Shown one piece after another: positions 42,981 through 51,887 of a stretch of 64,000 bases of DNA; position 1 is the stretch's first letter, and every line of letters begins with the position of its first letter. A model generated the notes under the pieces. It was given only the letters and a program-made list of their open reading frames with translations, was not told the origin of the DNA and searched no databases. A program made the position numbers and the translations under genes. The DNA is taken from assembly GCF_000718005.1 (NCBI RefSeq), contig NZ_JODV01000021.1. One strand, written 5' to 3'. The stretch comes from Actinoalloteichus_B caeruleus (lineage in GTDB: Bacteria > Actinomycetota > Actinomycetes > Mycobacteriales > Pseudonocardiaceae).

Positions 42981-43955
42981 GGTCGAGGGGCGCCTGGGCG
43001 GGGTGGAACAGGGATCTTCGCCGGCGTTAGCCACACCGGGCTGTTCCGTCACGGTGACGTAAGAACGGCCGGCGGGTTCCCCCCGCCCTGACCACGGATT
43101 CGCCCCGAGCGGTGGGGCAGCGGCAACGGTGCCCGTGCGCCGCACACCGAGCGGGCCTGTCCCCTGCCATCCCGCCGGCCCTGGCCCAGGCGGACCTGGG
43201 CAGAGGTGGACCACCACGGGGTATGCGGGACGTTCTCCCGAGAACCCGGGGCGCCGGTCCTGGGCGCGACGGCCGCGCGCCTCACCCGAACCGGCGAGGG
43301 GCGCACCGGGAGCCGGTGGGCAGCCGAACAGCGTCCAGACCCGGGAAGGCGCGGGACCGTCGGCCTCACGCGGACGGTCCTCGGTCGCGGCGGCGTCCCC
43401 GAGGGGATCACGGTGAGGACTGGGACTGGACGGCAGCGGATCGGCGGGGAACCGCGCTCACGGCATCGCGCACGCCCCGCGCGGCCGACGGGTCGTCCCC
43501 ACCACGAGAGGACCGGCTCCTGGTCGCACCGCGTGGCTCAGGGGACCCGCCGGAAACGACCGGCGCCGGCCGCCGGTGACGTGCCGTCCCCTGGGACGGC
43601 CACGGTCGGGCACCGACGGCCGCCGCGCGCCGGTCCGGGAAGCGTGAGCAGTCGAGGTGGCCAGGCGGAGAGGCCGCTCCAAGCCTGGTCGAGGGCCCTC
43701 ACGGCCGATGAGCCGAAACCGGCTGTGGGTGTGCCCATCCGGTGCCGTCCAGGGCGGAGGGCCACGGTCGTCGGGGACCCGGCTTGCCCGCGCGCCGGCG
43801 GCCGTTCGTCTGGCTTGCCCCGCGGGCCGGCGCACCCCGCCGCCCCGGCCCACGTCTCCCACGGTCCACGGCGACAGCGGGGCTCCCGACCGGGTGGGCG
43901 GAACTCTGAGCTACCGGTCCCGGGCGTGCCGCCCCGCGGCGTACCGCGTGGGCGG

Positions 43956-44726
43956 TCAGCGGCTGGTGTACCCGGCGTCGGCGTGGATCACCGACCCGGT
44001 GACGTAGGAGGAGAGGTCGGAGGCCAGCCAGAGACTGGCCTGCGCCACCTCACGAGGTTGGCCGAAACGGCCCAGCAGGCTCAGCTGGGGTGCGTACTGC
44101 TCCTCGGTGAGGCCGAGCTGTTCCAGCGCGCCCCGCAGCATCGGGGTGTCGATCGCTCCCGGGGCGACCGCGTTCACCCGGATTCCGTGTGCGCCGTTCT
44201 CCAGGGCCGCCGTCTTGGTGAGGCCGTTGACGCCGTGCTTCGCGGCCACGTAGGCGGGGTTGTGGGGTTGGGGGCGGAAGCCGCTGACCGAGGAGATGTT
44301 GACGATGGAACCGCCCTCGCCCTGGCGGAGGAGCTGGCGGAGCTCCCACTTCATCGACAACGCGGTGCCCTTGAGGTCGACCGCCAGCACCCGGTCCCAG
44401 TACTGCTCGTCGAAGTCGGAGACAGGCTGGTCGTCGGGGGCCACGGCGGCGTTGTTCACGGCGACGTCCAGCCTCCCGTACCGCTCGACGGTCGCGGCGA
44501 CCAGCGCCTGGACCTGGTCGCTGACGGCGACGTTGACCTGGTGGAACAGGGCACTGCCGCCCTCGGACTCGATGTCGGCGGCGACGGCCCTGCCCCGTTC
44601 CTCGTTCAGGTCGGCGACCACCACCCGGGCCCCGGCCTCGGCGAACAGCTTGGCGGTGGCCTCGCCCATGCCCATGGCCGCGCCGGTCACGATCGCGACC
44701 TTGCCTTCGAGAATGGGGAACGTCAT
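43956..44726 (-). CDS. SDR family oxidoreductase
   Basis: 256 residues from ATG 44726; an upstream in-frame extension of 30 residues is dropped because the SDR fold starts at once. TGAAMGMGEATAKLF cofactor motif, VADLNEE (NAD-type acidic residue), NNAA, ISSVSGF and YVAAKHG (catalytic Ser, Tyr, Lys), PGAIDTPM. Glucose-dehydrogenase/3-ketoacyl-type classical SDR, probably NAD-dependent. Substrate unknown; single gene. Confidence 0.9.
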   Translation of the reverse strand: MTFPILEGKVAIVTGAAMGMGEATAKLFAEAGARVVVADLNEERGRAVAADIESEGGSALFHQVNVAVSDQVQALVAATVERYGRLDVAVNNAAVAPDDQPVSDFDEQYWDRVLAVDLKGTALSMKWELRQLLRQGEGGSIVNISSVSGFRPQPHNPAYVAAKHGVNGLTKTAALENGAHGIRVNAVAPGAIDTPMLRGALEQLGLTEEQYAPQLSLLGRFGQPREVAQASLWLASDLSSYVTGSVIHADAGYTSR

Positions 44727-44859
44727 CGGTGGTGTTCCTTCCGTCGTGGGTGCGTCCCGCACGCCGTCAACCCGGCTGACGGGTCGGTGTCGTCCGGTCG
44801 CAGCCAGTATCGGCACCGCACCGGGTTCCGCGCTGGACGGCGCGCGGGGTCGTTCTCCC

Positions 44860-45972
44860 TCAATCCGAGGTGGAGGCGATCCGCACGTCCTGGGTGTCGT
44901 GGTCGGAGAGGAACGACGCCAGCGCGCGGCCTTCCTCGACCACCGCGTCGCGGTCGACCGTGGACAGGGGCGACAACGGCGTGACGACCACGGTCGCGGA
45001 GTCGACGGTCCACGTCGCGCGGACGCGCCCGTCGACCAGGACGACGCGGGCTCCCTCGACGGACAGGCGGCGGTGGGCGGTGTCGATGATCCGGGTCCGG
45101 TCGTGGTAGCCCAGGATCGCGTTGTCGAAGGCAGGGAGGAACCGGACCGGGGCGGGCGTGTCGGGGTCCGGGCGGGGCGCGTCGGGCAGGTCGAGCAGTT
45201 CGCGGCCCCGTGCGTCCCGGAAGGAGACCAGTTCCTCGCGGATCGAGGCGACCGCCGCGGGCAGACCGGTCAGGCCACACCAGGCCCGCAGGTCGGCCGA
45301 GGCCGCCGGCCCGAACGCGGCGAGGTACCGGCGGAGCAGCGCCGCGCCGACCGCGTCGGGCTCCCCTTCGGCGGGTGACTCGGCGGGCTCCCGGCCCAAC
45401 CAGGAGGCGAGCGGGCGGTACCGTGCTCCGGCCCTCGTTCGCCACAGCCCGCGGGGCGGTATCTGCACCGTGGGGATGAGGGCGGCGACCAGCATCTCCC
45501 CCAGTGGTCGTGGGCCGACCCCGGGCCAGTCGTCGGCCACCGCGCGCGCCAGCTCCGACATCGACCGGGGCTCGCCGTCCGCCAGCACCGCGCGACCCGC
45601 CGCGGCGAGCGCGTCGAGGTCCACCCCGGTCAGCGCGTCGCGGTAGACACCCAGCACTCGTTGGCGCAGCATCCCGTCGTGGCGGCTGCGCCAGGCCAGC
45701 GCGTCCTCGGCGGTGAGGAGGTGGACGGTCCGGCGCATCAGGTGCGCCCGCACCACCCGGCGGCCGGTCAACGGCTCCGAGAGCGCGTCCGGGCGGAAGG
45801 CGCGGAGCCGCGACCAGAGCCCGACGAACGGTTCCTGCGGTTCCTGTGCCTGGAGCCCGCCCAGGTGGGCAACGGCGTCGAGGACCGGGAGGTGCGCGCG
45901 GTCGAGCAGGAGTTGCCTGGCCAGTGTCGCGCGGTTGAGCGCCCGGGTGTCGAGGACGGTCGTCGGGCTCAT
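44860..45972 (-). CDS. AlkZ-type winged-helix DNA glycosylase
   Basis: 370 residues from ATG 45972. Family pattern: LARQLLLDRAHLPVLDAV, then LGGLQAQEP with the QxQ catalytic motif of the HTH_42/AlkZ family, RRVVRAHLMRRTVHLLTAEDALAW, three winged-helix units, and VRATWTVDSATVVV near the end. AlkZ of Streptomyces unhooks interstrand DNA crosslinks from the azinomycin warhead; broader members remove bulky alkyl adducts. Here it probably protects DNA from alkylating or crosslinking agents. Not near a biosynthetic cluster in the window. Confidence 0.88.
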   Translation of the reverse strand: MSPTTVLDTRALNRATLARQLLLDRAHLPVLDAVAHLGGLQAQEPQEPFVGLWSRLRAFRPDALSEPLTGRRVVRAHLMRRTVHLLTAEDALAWRSRHDGMLRQRVLGVYRDALTGVDLDALAAAGRAVLADGEPRSMSELARAVADDWPGVGPRPLGEMLVAALIPTVQIPPRGLWRTRAGARYRPLASWLGREPAESPAEGEPDAVGAALLRRYLAAFGPAASADLRAWCGLTGLPAAVASIREELVSFRDARGRELLDLPDAPRPDPDTPAPVRFLPAFDNAILGYHDRTRIIDTAHRRLSVEGARVVLVDGRVRATWTVDSATVVVTPLSPLSTVDRDAVVEEGRALASFLSDHDTQDVRIASTSD

Positions 45973-46167
45973 GGGGCGGCGTTCTCCTCGAGGTGCGGTG
46001 GGTGCGGTGGGTGCGCGGGGGAGGTGGCGGTGTCGTGCGCGACCGGGGCGGGGCGTGGAAAGGGGGTGGGAGCGGGCCCGGCCGCGACCGGGGTCGTCGT
46101 GCTGGGGAGCGGACCGACGCGGGCTGGGGCGGGGCCCGGAAGGGGACCGGGCACCGCCCCCGTCCGG

Positions 46168-46740
46168 TCAGCTCGAGGTCTGCCCGTCCAGCGTCTCCCG
46201 CAGGATGTCGGCGTGTCCGGCGTGCTGGGCGGTCTCGATGATCACGTGCGCCACCACCCGTCGGATGCTGTGCACCGTGCCGGGCTGGTGCCAGGGTGCC
46301 TCGGGCAGGGGGTGGGCGGTCGAGAGGTCGGGCACGCCGTTGATGATCTCCTCCGTGCGGGCGGCGACCTGCTCGTAGCGGGTGAGGATGCCGGCGAGGG
46401 TGTCCTGCGGCGACCACTGGAAGTCGTTCTGGTGGTCGATCATCCACTGGGGGAACTCACGTGCGGTGCCGGCGGCCACGTCGTCCCAGGTGACGCCCTC
46501 GGGCAGCTCGTAGCGCAGGGCCGACGGGCCGTGGAGCACGAAGTTCATCCACTCCTCCTCCGCGCTGGTCACGTGCTTGACGATTCCGCCCAGGCACAGC
46601 GCGCTGGCGGTGGGCCGTTCGGCGAGCTGCTGGTCGCTGAGCCCCTGGACGGTCGTGATCAGGGCGGCGCGGGCGGCGGCGAGCGCGTCGAGCAGGTCGG
46701 CCCGCTCGGTGTCGAGAGCGGCGGCGGGGGTGGTGGACAC
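46168..46740 (-). CDS. DinB/DUF664 protein
   Basis: 190 residues from GTG 46740. LDALAAARAALITTVQGLSDQQL, IVKHVTSAEEEWMNFVL with the first metal-type His, DTLAGILTRYEQVAARTEEII, and IRRVVAHVIIETAQHAGHADILRE with the C-terminal His pair: the four-helix DinB-like fold of DUF664. Such proteins often sit beside a WYL/YafY regulator, as here 103 bases away and divergent. Probably a metal-dependent transferase-like enzyme of unknown substrate. Confidence 0.85.
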   Translation of the reverse strand: MSTTPAAALDTERADLLDALAAARAALITTVQGLSDQQLAERPTASALCLGGIVKHVTSAEEEWMNFVLHGPSALRYELPEGVTWDDVAAGTAREFPQWMIDHQNDFQWSPQDTLAGILTRYEQVAARTEEIINGVPDLSTAHPLPEAPWHQPGTVHSIRRVVAHVIIETAQHAGHADILRETLDGQTSS

Positions 46741-46803
46741 GGGGTCTCCGTCCTCGTGGTGGGTGTCGTTGACTGGCACGTCGCCCACGATGGCACCGGA
46801 AGA

Positions 46804-46818
46804 GGACAGGGTGTGTCC
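46804..46818. promoter_or_regulatory. WYL-regulator operator candidate
   Basis: GGACA, GGGTG, TGTCC: perfect 5-base arms in the 102-base gap between the DinB and WYL genes. Short, but in the expected place for a YafY-type repressor. Confidence 0.5.
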
Positions 46819-46842
46819 GCTTCTTCGGGCATGCTGGAAACC

Positions 46843-47832
46843 ATGCCGACAACCTCGGCGAGGCTGCTGTCGTTGCTCTCGCTGCTCCAGACGCGTCGGG
46901 ACTGGCCGGGTCCGGCGTTGGCCGAACGGCTGGGTGTCAGCCCGCGCACCGTGCGCCGGGACGTCGACCGCCTCCGGGAACTCGGCTATCCCATCGGCGC
47001 CGTGAAGGGGCCCGACGGGGGCTACCGGCTCGGGGCGGGCAGTGAGCTGCCGCCGTTGCTGTTCGACGACGAGCAGGCGGTCGCGTTGGCCATCGCGCTC
47101 CAGATCGCCACCGTGACGGGGGCGGGTATCGAGGAGGCCTCGGCGCGGGCGCTCACCACGGTGCGGCAGGTGCTGCCGGCCCGGTTGCGCCGTCGCATCG
47201 ACACCTTCCCGTTCACCTCGGTGGAGCCACCGGCGCGGACGGGCGGCCGTGTCGCCAGCGCCGTGCTCGTGGCGCTCGGCGCCGCCGTCCACGCCAGGGA
47301 GGTGCTCCGGTTCGACTACGCCAGCCCGGTGGACCAGGGGGAGGGCGGCGTGGGCGGACCGCCTCGGCGGGTGGAGCCCCACCACCTGGTCGCCTGGGGT
47401 GGGCGCTGGTACCTGGTGGCCTGGGATCTGGATCGCGGGGACTGGCGGACCTTCCGCGCCGACCGGATCACCCCGCGCACCCCGACGGGGCCTCGATTCA
47501 CCCCCAGGCCGTTACCGGGAGGTGGGGTGTCCGCCTTCGTGACCAGCCGGTTCCTCGGGGCGGGCGAGTCCGGTGACTGGCCCTGTCGTGGTGAGGTGAT
47601 CCTCGATCTTCCCGCGTCGGCGGTGACCCGCCACTCGTGGGACGGGGTGGTGGAGGCCGTCGGCCCGGACCGCTGTCGCCTGGTCCTGGGTTCGTGGTCC
47701 TGGACGCGGCTGGCCGCCGAGATCGGTTCCTTCGACGTCGACCTGGAGATCGTCGGGCCGCGTGAGTTGCGGGAGGCTTTCGCGCGTCTGGCCCGCCGCT
47801 ACTCGGCGGCGGTGTCGGCCTCCGGGGAGTGA
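46843..47832 (+). CDS. YafY-like HTH-WYL regulator
   Basis: 329 residues from ATG 46843 (ATG 46831 is in frame). HTH_11: SARLLSLLSLLQTRRDWPG, LGVSPRTVRRDVDRLRELGYPI, then a helical linker, and a WYL domain with PHHLVAWGGRWYLVAWDLDRGDWRTFRADRI. WYL domains bind ligands such as nucleotides. Divergent from the DinB gene and likely its repressor. Confidence 0.9.
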   Translation: MPTTSARLLSLLSLLQTRRDWPGPALAERLGVSPRTVRRDVDRLRELGYPIGAVKGPDGGYRLGAGSELPPLLFDDEQAVALAIALQIATVTGAGIEEASARALTTVRQVLPARLRRRIDTFPFTSVEPPARTGGRVASAVLVALGAAVHAREVLRFDYASPVDQGEGGVGGPPRRVEPHHLVAWGGRWYLVAWDLDRGDWRTFRADRITPRTPTGPRFTPRPLPGGGVSAFVTSRFLGAGESGDWPCRGEVILDLPASAVTRHSWDGVVEAVGPDRCRLVLGSWSWTRLAAEIGSFDVDLEIVGPRELREAFARLARRYSAAVSASGE

Positions 47833-48008
47833 TCCGAGGGCCGAGGGCCAAGGCTGTGGTCGGGTTCGTCGCCCGGCGCCCCGGAAGGCCCGTGCCGGCA
47901 TCCGACCTCGGTGTGGTCGTCGTGGTCCGGTGGGACGCCGTGTCCGTGGGGTGAGCGCGCCCGAGGTGGCTGTGGTGGCGTCACGGGTCCCCTCCGCGCA
48001 CACCATTT

Positions 48009-48023
48009 TTGCCATACCGGCAA
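48009..48023. promoter_or_regulatory. dyad before the thioredoxin reductase-like gene
   Basis: TTGCC, ATACC, GGCAA, 60 bases before the ATG at 48083 in an AT-richer stretch. Likely an operator of the oxidoreductase promoter; the regulator is unknown. Confidence 0.4.
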
Positions 48024-48082
48024 CAGGAGTTGGCGACATCGCGTCTCGGTCGGCACTCTCGTGTCGGAGAGGAGGTCCTGAG

Positions 48083-49141
48083 ATGACCGAGAGGGAGAAC
48101 GGTGCCCCGCAGGAAGATCGGCGCGCGGGGCCCCGGTGGGACGTCGTCGTCATCGGCGGCGGGCCGGCGGGGCTGAGCGGCGCGCTGACCCTGGCCAGGG
48201 CGCGGCGTTCGGTGCTGGTGATCGACGACGGTCGGCCGCGCAACGTGTCGGCGGCCCACGCCCACAACTACCTGACCCGCGACGGCGCGGCACCGACTGA
48301 ACTGCTGGACAGCGGTCGCGCCGAGGTCGCCTCCTACGGCGGGGAGTTCCTGACCGGGACCGTCGTGTCCGCCACCCGGGGCGGCGGCGGGGAGTTCCAG
48401 CTCACGACGGCGGACGGGACGGTGGTGGACAGCCGGCGGTTGCTGGTGGCCACCGGCCTGGTCGACGAACTGCCCCCGGTGCCCGGTCTTCGGGAGCGGT
48501 GGGGCCGGGAGGTGCTGCACTGCCCGTACTGCCACGGCTGGGAGGTGCGGGACCAGCGCATCGGGGTGCTGGCCACCGGGCCGATGGCGGTGCACGCGGC
48601 GCTGCTCTGGCGGCAGTGGAGCACCGACGTCACGCTGTTCGAGCACACCTGGGCCGGACCGACCCCCGAGGAGGCCGAGCAGCTCGCCGCACGTGGTGTC
48701 ACCCGGGTGCGGGGAGAGGTCACCGGGGTGCGGCTGGAGGAGGACCGACTGGCCGGGGTCACCCTGGGTGGCGGCCGCCAGGTGGACTGCCAGGCGCTGG
48801 TGGTGTCGCCGCGTTTCGCGGCCCGTGCCGAGGTGCTCAGCGATCTCGGACTGACCGCCGCCGACCAGGAGATGCGGGGCCACTCCATCGGAGCGCACGT
48901 ACCGGCGGACCCCACGGGCGCCACCACCGTGCCGGGGGTGTGGGTGGCCGGCAACGTGACGAGCCTGGCCGACCAGATCGTCGGAGCCGCCGCCTCGGGC
49001 GTCCGCGCGGGGGCCCTGATCAACACCGACCTGGTCACCGAGGACACCGCCGAGGCCGTGCGGGCCTACGGCGGGTTCACCCCCCGCCGGGAACAGGAGG
49101 TCACCGACCGGGTCGTGGGTGGCGCGCGGCACGGCCTGTGA
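48083..49141 (+). CDS. thioredoxin-reductase-like FAD/NAD(P) oxidoreductase
   Basis: 352 residues from ATG 48083 with GGAGGAG-like sequence ahead. FAD motif VVVIGGGPAGLSGALTLARARR, redox-active Cys pair in LHCPYCHGWE, second pyridine-nucleotide region with weak GxGxxG (VLATGPMAVHAA), and GVWVAGNVTSLADQIVGAAASG at the end. The CPYC motif and size match class of low-molecular-weight thioredoxin reductase relatives. The second Rossmann motif is unusual and may weaken NADPH binding. Probably a thiol oxidoreductase for a small-molecule or protein disulfide; close to a methyltransferase gene in the same direction. Confidence 0.87.
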   Translation: MTERENGAPQEDRRAGPRWDVVVIGGGPAGLSGALTLARARRSVLVIDDGRPRNVSAAHAHNYLTRDGAAPTELLDSGRAEVASYGGEFLTGTVVSATRGGGGEFQLTTADGTVVDSRRLLVATGLVDELPPVPGLRERWGREVLHCPYCHGWEVRDQRIGVLATGPMAVHAALLWRQWSTDVTLFEHTWAGPTPEEAEQLAARGVTRVRGEVTGVRLEEDRLAGVTLGGGRQVDCQALVVSPRFAARAEVLSDLGLTAADQEMRGHSIGAHVPADPTGATTVPGVWVAGNVTSLADQIVGAAASGVRAGALINTDLVTEDTAEAVRAYGGFTPRREQEVTDRVVGGARHGL

Positions 49142-49288
49142 CCCGGTGCCCGCGTCCCCGTTCCTGGGCCGCGCCCCGGCGCCGGCGTCCCGGGACCAGC
49201 CCGCCCGCCCCAGCCCACCGACGGGCTCCCCGGACGGGGCCGACGGCGGGAGACACGACGTCACCACCACCGCGACGAGGAGTCGACC

Positions 49289-49924
49289 ATGTCCACTGCC
49301 GCCAGCCAGGACGAACAGTTCTGGAACGACCTCTACGACCGCTCGGACCGGATCTGGAGCGGCAGACCCAACGCCGCACTCGTGCGGGAGACCACTGACC
49401 TGAGCCCCGGCCACGCCCTGGACCTGGGGTGCGGTGAGGGAGGGGACGCCGTCTGGCTGGCCAGCCGGGGTTGGCGGGTCACCGCCACCGACATCTCCCG
49501 GGTGGCATTGGCCCGAACCCGGCGACACGCCGACGAGGCCGGCGTCGGCCACCTCGTCGACGACGAACACCACGACCTCGCGGTGTCCTTCCCCGCCGGG
49601 GAGTTCGACCTCGTCTCCGCGCAGTTCCTCCAGTCACCGAGGGAACTGCCCCGGGAACGGGTCCTGCGCAGGGCGGCGGCCGCGGTGCGACCGGGCGGGA
49701 CGCTGCTGGTCGTCGGGCACGCCGCCGGCCCGTCCTGGGCCACGGGCGAGCACCAGGAGGTGAGGTTCCCGAGCGCGCGGGAGGTCCTGGACAGCCTGGC
49801 GCTGGCGGATCAGGAGTGGGAGGAGCTGCGCTGCGAGGAGTGGACCCGCGCCCAGGACGGCCCGGACGGCCAGCCCGGTGCCATGACCGACAGCATCGTC
49901 CGGGTCCGGCGGCGCCAGCGGTGA
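49289..49924 (+). CDS. class I SAM-dependent methyltransferase
   Basis: 211 residues. FWNDLYDRSDRIWSGRPN, motif I ALDLGCGEGGDAVWLASRG, motif II acidic VTATDIS, and LLVVGHAAGP region. Small thiopurine-type/TehB-like architecture. 147 bases after the oxidoreductase, same strand, so possibly co-regulated. Substrate unknown. Confidence 0.85.
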   Translation: MSTAASQDEQFWNDLYDRSDRIWSGRPNAALVRETTDLSPGHALDLGCGEGGDAVWLASRGWRVTATDISRVALARTRRHADEAGVGHLVDDEHHDLAVSFPAGEFDLVSAQFLQSPRELPRERVLRRAAAAVRPGGTLLVVGHAAGPSWATGEHQEVRFPSAREVLDSLALADQEWEELRCEEWTRAQDGPDGQPGAMTDSIVRVRRRQR

Positions 49925-50056
49925 CCAGGAGGTGGACAGCGTCGTCCGCCTCCCGCCGGTTTCCCCGCCGCCCTCGGTGCGCCTGGCCCCCGGAACCGGG
50001 TGGACACTGCTGCTACCGTGGCCGGGAGCAGTGTTCCCAGCAGGGGGAGACCGAAC

Positions 50057-50086
50057 GTGGTGAGTGACGACGACATCTCCGGGTGA
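50057..50086 (+). CDS. possible 9-residue leader peptide of ABC-F gene
   Basis: GTG 50057 with AGGGGGAG 7-14 bases upstream; frame MVSDDDISG then TGA. It is 126 bases before the ABC-F start, and its stop lies in a hairpin (50074-50095). ABC-F resistance genes are often controlled by ribosome stalling at a short leader. Speculative. Confidence 0.25.
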   Translation: MVSDDDISG

Positions 50087-50095
50087 GCCCGGATG
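50074..50095 (+). promoter_or_regulatory. hairpin overlapping the leader peptide stop
   Basis: CAT, CT bulge, CCGGG, loop TGAG, CCCGG, ATG. Covers the TGA of the candidate leader; could act with translation to regulate the ABC-F gene. Confidence 0.3.
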
Positions 50096-50211
50096 TGCCC
50101 TGGCTGCCGGCATCAGCGTGTGACGCCGCCGGGGCCGCCGTCGTCCCTTCCTCCTCCCGTTCCCGTCCCGCGCGTGCGGGGCCGGACGGTCCGAGCACCG
50201 CGAGGTATCCC

Positions 50212-51879
50212 ATGTCCGATGCCGCCATCACCTGTTCCGACCTGTCCTTCGCCTGGCCCGACGGCACCACGGTCCTCCAGGGCCTGTCCTGCGCCCTCGG
50301 GGCCGGCCGCACCGGCCTGGTCGCACCCAACGGCGCCGGCAAGAGCACCCTCCTCCGCCTGATCGCCGGCGAGCAGCAGCCCACCGGGGGAAGCGTCACC
50401 ACACGCGGCGTCGTCGGGTACCTCCCGCAGACGCTCCCGCTGTCCAGTGACCTGAGCGTCGCCGAGGTGCTGGGAGTGGCGCCACGGCTGGCCGCGCTCG
50501 CCGCGATCGAGGCCGGCGACACCCGCGAGGAGCTGTTCGACACCATCGGCGACGACTGGGACGTCCAGGACCGCACCCGCACCGAGCTGGACCGGCTCGG
50601 ACTCCACGACGTCCGTCCCGAACACCGGCTGGGCACGCTCAGCGGGGGGCAGATCGTCTCCCTCGGCCTGGCGGCCCGGCTGCTGGCCCGCCCCGACGTC
50701 CTGCTGCTCGACGAACCCACCAACAACCTCGACCTGGCCGCCCGCCGCCGGCTGTCCGAGGTGCTCGCATCCTGGCAGGGATGCCTGGTCGTCGTCAGCC
50801 ACGACCGGACGCTGCTGGACCAGATGGACCGCATCGCCGAACTGGACCGGGGTCGGCTCCGCTTCCACGGAGGGAACTTCACCTCCTACGAACAGGCTGT
50901 CCGCGCCGAACGGGAGACCGCCGAACGCGCCGTCCGCAGCGCCGAGCAGGAGGTCCGCCGGGAGAAGCGGGAGATGCAACAGGCCGGGGAGCGGGCCGAG
51001 CGGCGGGCCAGTACCGCGGCACGCAACCTGGGCAACGCGGGCCTGCCGAGGATCGTCGCGGGCGGGTTGAAGCGCGGCGCGCAGGAGTCGGCGGGCCGTG
51101 CCAGGGAGACCCACGCCGCCAGGGTGGCCGAGGCGAGGACGCGGTTGGAGGAGGCTGAACGCGCCGTCCGGGACGACCAGCGGATCTCCCTCGACCTGCC
51201 CGCGACGCACCTGCCCGCCGGGCGGACGGTGTTCCTCGGGCAGGGGCTCCGGGTGCGGCGTGGTGACCGTGACCTCTTCGGTGGCGACGGGGTCGACCTG
51301 GCCATCCGAGGCCCCGAACGGATCGCGCTGACCGGTGCCAACGCCTCGGGGAAGTCCACCCTGCTCCGTCTCGTCTCCGGCGAGTGGCGGCCGGACGAGG
51401 GGACGACCCGTCGGGTGGAGGGGCGGATCGCCGCGCTGTCGCAACGACTGGACCTGCTCGATCCCGACCGGACGGTGGCGGAGAACCTCGCCGCCTTCGC
51501 ACCCGAGCTGCCGCCGTCGCGGCGGATGCACCTGCTCGCCCGGTTCCTGTTCCGGGGCGGACGCGCCCAGCTACCGGTGGGCGCGCTCTCCGGTGGGGAG
51601 CGGCTCCGCGCCACGTTGGCCTGCGTCCTGTTCGCCGAGCCCGCTCCCCAGTTGCTGCTGCTCGACGAACCCACCAACAACCTGGACCTGGTCAGCGTCG
51701 GCCAGTTGGAGAGCGCGCTGAACGCCTACCAGGGTGCGTTCGTCGTGGTCAGCCACGACGAACGGTTCCTCTCGGCGATCGGGGTCCAGCGTTGGCTGCG
51801 GTTGTCCGAGGGACGGCTGGTGGAGGATTCCCGGCCCGGTGAGACCGTCCGGCCGTCGCGGCCCCCAGCAGGGAGATGA
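50212..51879 (+). CDS. ABC-F family protein, probable ribosome protection factor
   Basis: 555 residues from ATG 50212. Two ABC cassettes without membrane spans: Walker A APNGAGKST (38-46) and GANASGKST, signatures LSGGQIVSL and LSGGERLRA, Walker B LLLDEPTNNLD twice. A long charged linker (AERETAERAVRSAEQEVRRE and RAERRASTAARNLG) is the interdomain arm that reaches into the ribosomal exit region in ABC-F proteins. Length and arm fit antibiotic-resistance ABC-F, which displaces drugs from the 50S subunit. Housekeeping EttA-like role is the alternative, but the actinomycete EttA is larger in its arm and sequence. Confidence 0.88.
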   Translation: MSDAAITCSDLSFAWPDGTTVLQGLSCALGAGRTGLVAPNGAGKSTLLRLIAGEQQPTGGSVTTRGVVGYLPQTLPLSSDLSVAEVLGVAPRLAALAAIEAGDTREELFDTIGDDWDVQDRTRTELDRLGLHDVRPEHRLGTLSGGQIVSLGLAARLLARPDVLLLDEPTNNLDLAARRRLSEVLASWQGCLVVVSHDRTLLDQMDRIAELDRGRLRFHGGNFTSYEQAVRAERETAERAVRSAEQEVRREKREMQQAGERAERRASTAARNLGNAGLPRIVAGGLKRGAQESAGRARETHAARVAEARTRLEEAERAVRDDQRISLDLPATHLPAGRTVFLGQGLRVRRGDRDLFGGDGVDLAIRGPERIALTGANASGKSTLLRLVSGEWRPDEGTTRRVEGRIAALSQRLDLLDPDRTVAENLAAFAPELPPSRRMHLLARFLFRGGRAQLPVGALSGGERLRATLACVLFAEPAPQLLLLDEPTNNLDLVSVGQLESALNAYQGAFVVVSHDERFLSAIGVQRWLRLSEGRLVEDSRPGETVRPSRPPAGR

Positions 51880-51887
51880 CCTGACCG

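Larger units (their letters stand above)
42530..43955. other. 1.4 kb gene desert with three inverted repeats
   Basis: No frame between the YciI and SDR genes looks like real protein. It contains the dif-like site at 42745, an operator-like dyad at 42804-42838 (TTTCGTATCGT / ACGAAACGAAA, one mismatch) in an AT-richer patch, and a 12-base repeat at 42934/42969. The remainder (43000-43955) is bare GC-rich DNA. Confidence 0.55.

Noticed and set aside
43000..43955. Several long frames in the gene desert
   Set aside because: All overlap each other in every frame, with no RBS and no coherent secondary structure or known motif.
45661..46842. In-frame upstream extension of the WYL regulator
   Set aside because: It runs through the DinB gene and the divergent promoter; the HTH starts right after ATG 46843.
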